A stretch of DNA of 8,948 nucleotides from an uncultured Collinsella sp. (GTDB lineage: Bacteria; Actinomycetota; Coriobacteriia; Coriobacteriales; Coriobacteriaceae). The notes beneath the pieces are model-generated. The model saw only the letters and a program-made list of their open reading frames with translations. It ran no database searches and had not been told where the DNA came from. A program made the position numbers and the translations under genes. Positions 6,249 to 8,948 of this stretch are shown here, piece by piece (position 1 is the first letter of the stretch; every line of letters starts with the position of its first letter). The stretch is from contig USDH01000045.1 in the NCBI GenBank assembly GCA_900553415.1, forward strand, positions 1 to 8,948, read 5' to 3'.

Positions 6249-6761
6249 ATGAGTTCCGACAATCGCACTCCCCGGCTTCATTCCTTCCGCATCGCATGTG
6301 CGATAGCCTCTGCGACCCTTTGCGCCACCGCCATCGCACAAGTGGCGTTCTCCTTAAAGCCAGCAATCGAAGTGCTCGACAACCCTGTAATTGCAGACTC
6401 CCCCGCGTATCCAGCCCTTGCGATCTCGACATTGGTCCCTGCCGTCATCGGTATCGCTACGACCATCCTCAGCGCCGTTCTCGTGTGGACGATCAAGAGC
6501 GGAGACCCCTTCAAGAAAGGGTCTGCGACATGCTTGAAGGTGCTCGGCATTCTCTTCGTTGTTCAAGCTGCCACCAGCCTCTACGCCGGCTCACTCAAAA
6601 CCTCCGTTTCGATGTTTGGCGGCGAGGGGGCCGTCGGCGCCCAAGAGATCGCTTCATCATTCGATTGGACCTCTCTGGTTCTCGGCATCGTCCTGTTCAT
6701 GCTTTCCCAGCTCTTCTTGTACGCCCGAGAGCTGTACCTCGACTCCGACGAGATTGCGTAA
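6249..6761 (+). CDS. DUF2975 family four-TM membrane protein (170 aa)
   Basis: Four hydrophobic segments are visible at about 14-35, 58-81, 96-114 and 141-158. The loop after TM2 has the GDPF-x-lysines-LKxLG pattern, and TM4 ends in LYARELYLDSDEI, both characteristic of DUF2975 proteins as I know them. The family has no firm biochemical role and is typically encoded directly before a small XRE regulator, as here. The start at 6249 has GGAGG (6239-6243) 5 nt upstream. The XRE gene follows after 9 nt, so the two form one operon. It may sense a membrane or peptide signal and modulate its partner regulator. Given the divergent peptide and transporter genes, it could also be an immunity-type membrane protein. 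Both roles are inference. Confidence 0.82.
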   Translation: MSSDNRTPRLHSFRIACAIASATLCATAIAQVAFSLKPAIEVLDNPVIADSPAYPALAISTLVPAVIGIATTILSAVLVWTIKSGDPFKKGSATCLKVLGILFVVQAATSLYAGSLKTSVSMFGGEGAVGAQEIASSFDWTSLVLGIVLFMLSQLFLYARELYLDSDEIA

Positions 6762-6770
6762 GGAAACGCC

Positions 6771-7022
6771 ATGCCCGTAATTGTTCGCCTCGACAAGATC
6801 ATGGCCGAGCGAAAGATTTCCTCGAACGAACTTGCCGAAAGGATTGGAACCACGCCCGTGAACCTGTCCCGTATTAAAAAAGGGCATATTCGCGGCATTC
6901 GCTTCAACACACTCGAGCAGCTATGCCTCGCCCTTCGTTGCCAACCCGGAGACCTTCTCGAAGTCATGAGCGAAGAGGATGCCCGAAAGGAGTTCGGACT
7001 CGATTGGTCCGCCGAGGATTAG
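6771..7022 (+). CDS. Small XRE-family (YozG-like) helix-turn-helix regulator (83 aa)
   Basis: The protein begins MPVIVRLDKIMAERKISSNE and carries a Cro/CI-type helix-turn-helix at about residues 17-40 (ELAERIGTTPVNLSRIKKG), then IRFNTLEQLCLALRCQPGDLLE. This is the signature of the compact regulators that accompany DUF2975 genes. AAGGAA overlapping the stop of the DUF2975 gene serves as ribosome binding site, about 6 nt before the ATG. The tail after residue 65 (MSEEDARKEFGLDWSAED) is longer than in minimal members. Its TAG stop at 7020-7022 is followed in the same frame by the integrase remnant. The dyads in the divergent promoter are the natural candidates for its operators, controlling its own operon and perhaps the protein A operon. 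Confidence 0.88.
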   Translation: MPVIVRLDKIMAERKISSNELAERIGTTPVNLSRIKKGHIRGIRFNTLEQLCLALRCQPGDLLEVMSEEDARKEFGLDWSAED

Positions 7023-7748
7023 AGGGCGGTCGTACTCGCCCTGCACACGGGGATGCGAATCGGCGAGGTCTGCGGCCTTCGGTGGTGCGATGTGGATTTC
7101 GAGACGGGCCTGATCTCGATCAGACACTCGGTGGCGTACGCGAAGGGAATGGGTTCGTTCATCAAGGACACCAAGACCCATGACGCCAGGGGTATCCCCA
7201 TCGACCCGGTCGGCCTACTCCCCTTCCTGAAGGAGACCCACGAGATCGACTGCGGAAAGCTGCGCTTGCACGGCCTTACCGGGGCGGTCGAGATCGGGGA
7301 CTGCTACATCCTGTCGGAGCCGGGCGCGACCTTCGCGACGACAAGCTATATCCGCAGGGCGTTCAAGACGTTCTCGGAGACCAACGGCCTCATGGGCACC
7401 AACGACGAGCTGATCACGTTCCACGGCCTTCGCCACACGTTCGCAACGCAGTGGATCCGCCAAGGCGGCGATATCAAGGCGCTCCAATCGATCCTCGGCC
7501 ACAAGGACGCCATGGCGACGCTCAACGTCTACGCCGACATCGAGCCCATCTCCAAAATCCATAACATGCTGCGCGCCACGCCGTGCCTTTGGCGCGGGCA
7601 CCTCGGGCCGAGGGTCGATCCGGGTCCCATGTTCCAACAGAGGATCCAGGAGTCCATCGAGACGCTCCAGGCGTTCGGCTACGGCATCACCGAGCCGGAC
7701 GACCGAAATATCGCCATACGCGACGTGAAGACGAACAGTTGGCTCTAG
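7023..7748 (+). pseudogene. Tyrosine recombinase/integrase, N-terminally truncated
   Basis: The open frame encodes a complete catalytic domain of a phage- or ICE-type tyrosine recombinase. Counted from 7023, the expected residues are all present: Arg12 in TGMRIGE, Lys51 in DTKTHDARGIPI, His134 and Arg137 in HGLRHT, His160 in LGHK and the nucleophile Tyr170 in NVYADI. What is missing is the whole N-terminal part (arm-binding and core-binding domains, usually about 150-200 residues). The homology already runs at AVVLALHTG right after the XRE stop, so the first ATG of the frame (7053) falls inside a catalytic motif and is not a real start. There is no ribosome binding site. After Tyr170 a further 71 residues follow, longer than the usual short tail, so the C-terminus may also be rearranged. 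It is most likely the remains of the enzyme that integrated this block; the direct repeat lies 152 bp downstream. Confidence 0.82.
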
Positions 7749-7804
7749 CTCACCGAGTACGCGGCAGTGCTGGGCCCATCCCAACTGAGGTCACGGTGGT
7801 CCGA

Positions 7805-7848
7805 TAGGGGCGCCGCCCGCGGCATGCGCCGCGGAGCGGTATCCCCTA
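7805..7848. repeat. G+C-rich stem-loop downstream of the integrase remnant
   Basis: TAGGGG (7805-7810) can pair with CCCCTA (7843-7848), enclosing a strong inner hairpin of CCGCGG (7817-7822) and CCGCGG (7829-7834) around CATGCG. No T-run follows on the plus strand, so it is not a classic terminator. It sits between the integrase remnant and the right-hand repeat and might belong to the element end. Confidence 0.45.
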
Positions 7849-7865
7849 CCGAAGGGCGGGGATGC

Positions 7866-7899
7866 CCTCCGCTTCCAGTTCGGAATCAGCCGTCGGAGG
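7866..7899. repeat. Imperfect inverted repeat abutting direct-repeat copy 2
   Basis: CCTCCG (7866-7871) pairs with CGGAGG (7894-7899), and TTCC (7873-7876) with GGAA (7882-7885) inside it. It takes the same position relative to repeat copy 2 that the unrelated 240-270 hairpin takes beside copy 1. On the minus strand both hairpins are followed by GGCAT. That suggests one structured element with a hairpin that varies in sequence. Confidence 0.5.
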
Positions 7900-7900
7900 C

Positions 7901-7967
7901 GTTCGGCTGACTGCGGGAACGGCCTGTCCGCTCAATGTGTTCGGCTGAGATCGGAAATCAACCCAAC
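7901..7967. repeat. 67-bp direct repeat, copy 2 (candidate attR)
   Basis: This matches 271-337 at 64 of 67 positions and has the same orientation. It holds GTTCGGCTGA twice (7901-7910 and 7939-7948) and keeps the CGTTC/GAACG pairing. The outer stem TTTCCG/CGGAAA seen in copy 1 is weakened here by T to G at 7926. It lies on the right boundary of the accessory block, 152 bp after the integrase remnant and 177 bp before the ACT-domain gene. Confidence 0.8.
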
Positions 7968-8076
7968 ACGAGCCGGACACGCGCCAGACGGCTCTTCCCC
8001 GTACGGCCTTCCCCCTTACGCTCATGTTGCAGGCATGTAACGCCGCAGCGAGCGCGCCTTTTTTGCGCCAGACAGG

Positions 8077-8097
8077 TACAATGATGAACACTGTACC
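8077..8097 (+). promoter_or_regulatory. Candidate -10 and dyad upstream of the ACT-domain gene
   Basis: TACAAT (8077-8082) is a good -10 but lacks a convincing -35 17 nt upstream. It overlaps the left arm of an inverted repeat, GGTACA (8075-8080) with TGTACC (8092-8097), spaced by 11 nt. A repressor bound here would cover the -10 and start site. No regulator is identified. The rest of 7968-8076 shows no gene and nothing else I can name. Confidence 0.4.
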
Positions 8098-8144
8098 GTA
8101 GCGGAGCGCCCCGCGCGCGCCGCAACCACGCGAAAGGGTTTCCC

Positions 8145-8432
8145 ATGGCCGAGATCTCGTCCTCCCGTATCGTCATCACCGTCCTTGGCAAGAACCGCCC
8201 CGGCATCGTCGCCGGCGTCACCCGTGTTCTGGGCGAGGCCAACGTCGACATCCGCGACATCACGCAGTCCATTATCGAGGACATCTTCACCATGACCATG
8301 CTGGCCGACACCGCCGAGTCCAAGCTCGACTTCGCCGAGCTGCAGAAGGCCCTGGCCGAGGCCGGCGAGCTTTCGGGCGTCAATGTGTCTATCCAGCGCG
8401 AGGACGTCTTTAACTTTATGTACCGCCTGTAG
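8145..8432 (+). CDS. ACT domain-containing protein, UPF0237 type (95 aa)
   Basis: The protein is essentially one ACT domain: RIVITVLGKNRPGIVAGVTR (beta strand and Gly-rich turn), then LGEANVDIRDITQSI and IFTMTMLAD, ending FNFMYRL. ACT domains bind amino acids or other small ligands and regulate metabolic enzymes. This short stand-alone form is commonly paired with a DUF711/UPF0210 gene, but here the next gene is citrate synthase, so it may serve as a ligand-sensing partner of another enzyme. The start has AAAGGG (8133-8138) 6 nt upstream, and the length (about 90 aa) is normal. It is chromosome backbone to the right of the accessory block. The ligand is unknown. Confidence 0.9.
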   Translation: MAEISSSRIVITVLGKNRPGIVAGVTRVLGEANVDIRDITQSIIEDIFTMTMLADTAESKLDFAELQKALAEAGELSGVNVSIQREDVFNFMYRL

Positions 8433-8510
8433 CGAACAGGCCGTGCAGGAACAGGCCGGCGCATCTGCACTCAAGCACGCCGCCCCCACACGGCCCGGAG
8501 AGGAGCGCAC

Positions 8511-8948
8511 ATGGCCTACGACGCCAAGAAAATCTATTACCGCTTCGATGACCACTTGAGCCGACTGGTTCTGGATTACGAAGCAAGCCGCCAGATTTCG
8601 TCTGAGAGCGAAAGCCTCTACCACGGCCTGCCGACCGACCCTTATGACGAGGGCTTGTTCGAAGAGCACAATGTCAAGCGCGGCCTGCGCAATGCCGACG
8701 GCTCGGGCGTGGTCGCGGGCCTCACTCGTATCTCGGATGTGCACGGCTACAACAAGGTCGACGGAAAGGTCGTGCCCGATCAGGGCAAGCTCACGCTTCG
8801 CGGCTACAGCATCGAGGATCTGGTCAACAATGCCCAGGCCGAGAATCGCTACGGCTACGAGGAAGTCGCCTATCTGCTTATCACGGGTTCGCTGCCCAAC
8901 AAGGAAGAGCTCGACGGCTTTTGCGAGCGCCTGGGCGCCTTTAGACAT
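8511..8948 (+). CDS. Citrate synthase, N-terminal 146 codons (cut by window edge)
   Basis: An open frame runs from ATG 8511 to the end of the window without a stop. Residues of the N-terminal citrate synthase region are clear: NVKRGLRNADGSGVVAGLTR, then ISDVHGY, GKLTLRGYSIEDLV and YEEVAYLLITGSLPN. The N-terminal extension before this (about 50 residues) is longer than in minimal citrate synthases. The enzyme condenses acetyl-CoA with oxaloacetate in the cytoplasm. The catalytic His and Asp residues lie beyond the window, so a 2-methylcitrate synthase cannot be excluded. GGAGAGGAG (8497-8505) precedes the start by 5 nt. The 78-bp gap after the ACT gene has a GGCCGTG/CACGGCC pairing (8439-8445 with 8489-8495) but no terminator-like T-run, so cotranscription with the ACT gene is plausible. 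Confidence 0.92.
   Translation, partial: MAYDAKKIYYRFDDHLSRLVLDYEASRQISSESESLYHGLPTDPYDEGLFEEHNVKRGLRNADGSGVVAGLTRISDVHGYNKVDGKVVPDQGKLTLRGYSIEDLVNNAQAENRYGYEEVAYLLITGSLPNKEELDGFCERLGAFRH

Larger units (their letters stand above)
271..7967. mobile_element. Putative decayed integrative element bounded by 67-bp direct repeats
   Basis: The block between and including the two direct repeats holds only accessory genes: the secreted-protein/ABC cassette, a DUF2975-XRE pair and an N-terminally truncated tyrosine recombinase about 150 bp from the right repeat. Outside it are housekeeping genes (rpmE on one side, ACT-domain protein and citrate synthase on the other). An integrase beside one end and a direct repeat at both ends is the usual arrangement of a site-specifically integrated element. 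No replication, conjugation or phage structural genes are present, and the integrase is broken, so it is unlikely to move by itself. If the repeat proves to be widely dispersed, the boundary evidence weakens. Confidence 0.42.

Noticed and set aside
7053..7748. Intact integrase gene starting at ATG 7053
   Set aside because: The ATG is inside the catalytic TGMRIGE motif, has no ribosome binding site, and the N-terminal DNA-binding domains are missing.
7215..7784. 189-aa minus-strand frame across the integrase remnant
   Set aside because: It is antisense to a frame with all catalytic residues of a tyrosine recombinase; composition is that of a shadow frame.
8022..8948. 308-aa open frame on the minus strand across the citrate synthase and ACT genes
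   Set aside because: It is antisense to two well-supported genes, its sequence is Val/Ala/Asp-rich as expected of a mirror of G+C-rich codons, and it resembles no family.
1..8948. CRISPR arrays, rRNA genes and insertion-sequence transposases
   Set aside because: No regularly spaced short repeats, no rRNA-like stretches and no transposase motifs were seen on either strand.

Overview
The window looks like chromosome of a high-G+C anaerobic actinobacterium of the Coriobacteriia, most likely Collinsella or a close relative. This rests on the character of the L31, ACT-domain and citrate synthase proteins and on the G+C-rich codon use of the flanking genes; it is recalled family resemblance, not a search result.

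Left flank (1 to about 240): the first 15 codons of rpmE (ribosomal protein L31) on the minus strand. A promoter and a leader with two near-identical tandem stem-loops precede it, which is a good candidate for an L31 autoregulatory leader. Right flank (about 7968 to 8948): a small ACT-domain protein and the first 146 codons of a citrate synthase, both on the plus strand.

Between them lies an accessory block bounded by two copies of a 67-bp direct repeat (271-337 and 7901-7967, 3 mismatches). A tyrosine recombinase that has lost its N-terminal half sits at the right end. The simplest reading is a decayed integrative element. A dispersed, structured intergenic repeat is the alternative, because each copy is abutted by a different hairpin.

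The cargo on the minus strand reads, in order of transcription: secreted protein A (121 aa), a duplicated ABC permease (740 aa), an ABC ATPase (246 aa), an ABC permease-ATPase fusion (604 aa) and secreted protein B (114 aa), ending at a strong intrinsic terminator. A and B both have Sec signal peptides and share a Tyr-rich C-terminal domain of about 47 residues. The three permease modules share a [K/L]NGxGxxxYP[I/V] motif, so this is one system built by duplication: two secreted paralogues and two transporters of the same family. The layout recalls lactococcin-972-type bacteriocin loci (secreted peptide, polytopic membrane protein, ABC ATPase), but the resemblance of A and B to that family is weak and unproven.

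Divergently transcribed from A is a DUF2975 membrane protein plus YozG-like XRE regulator pair, placed to control the cassette. The shared 120-bp promoter region is packed with dyads. Immediately after the XRE stop codon, and in the same reading frame, comes the integrase remnant.
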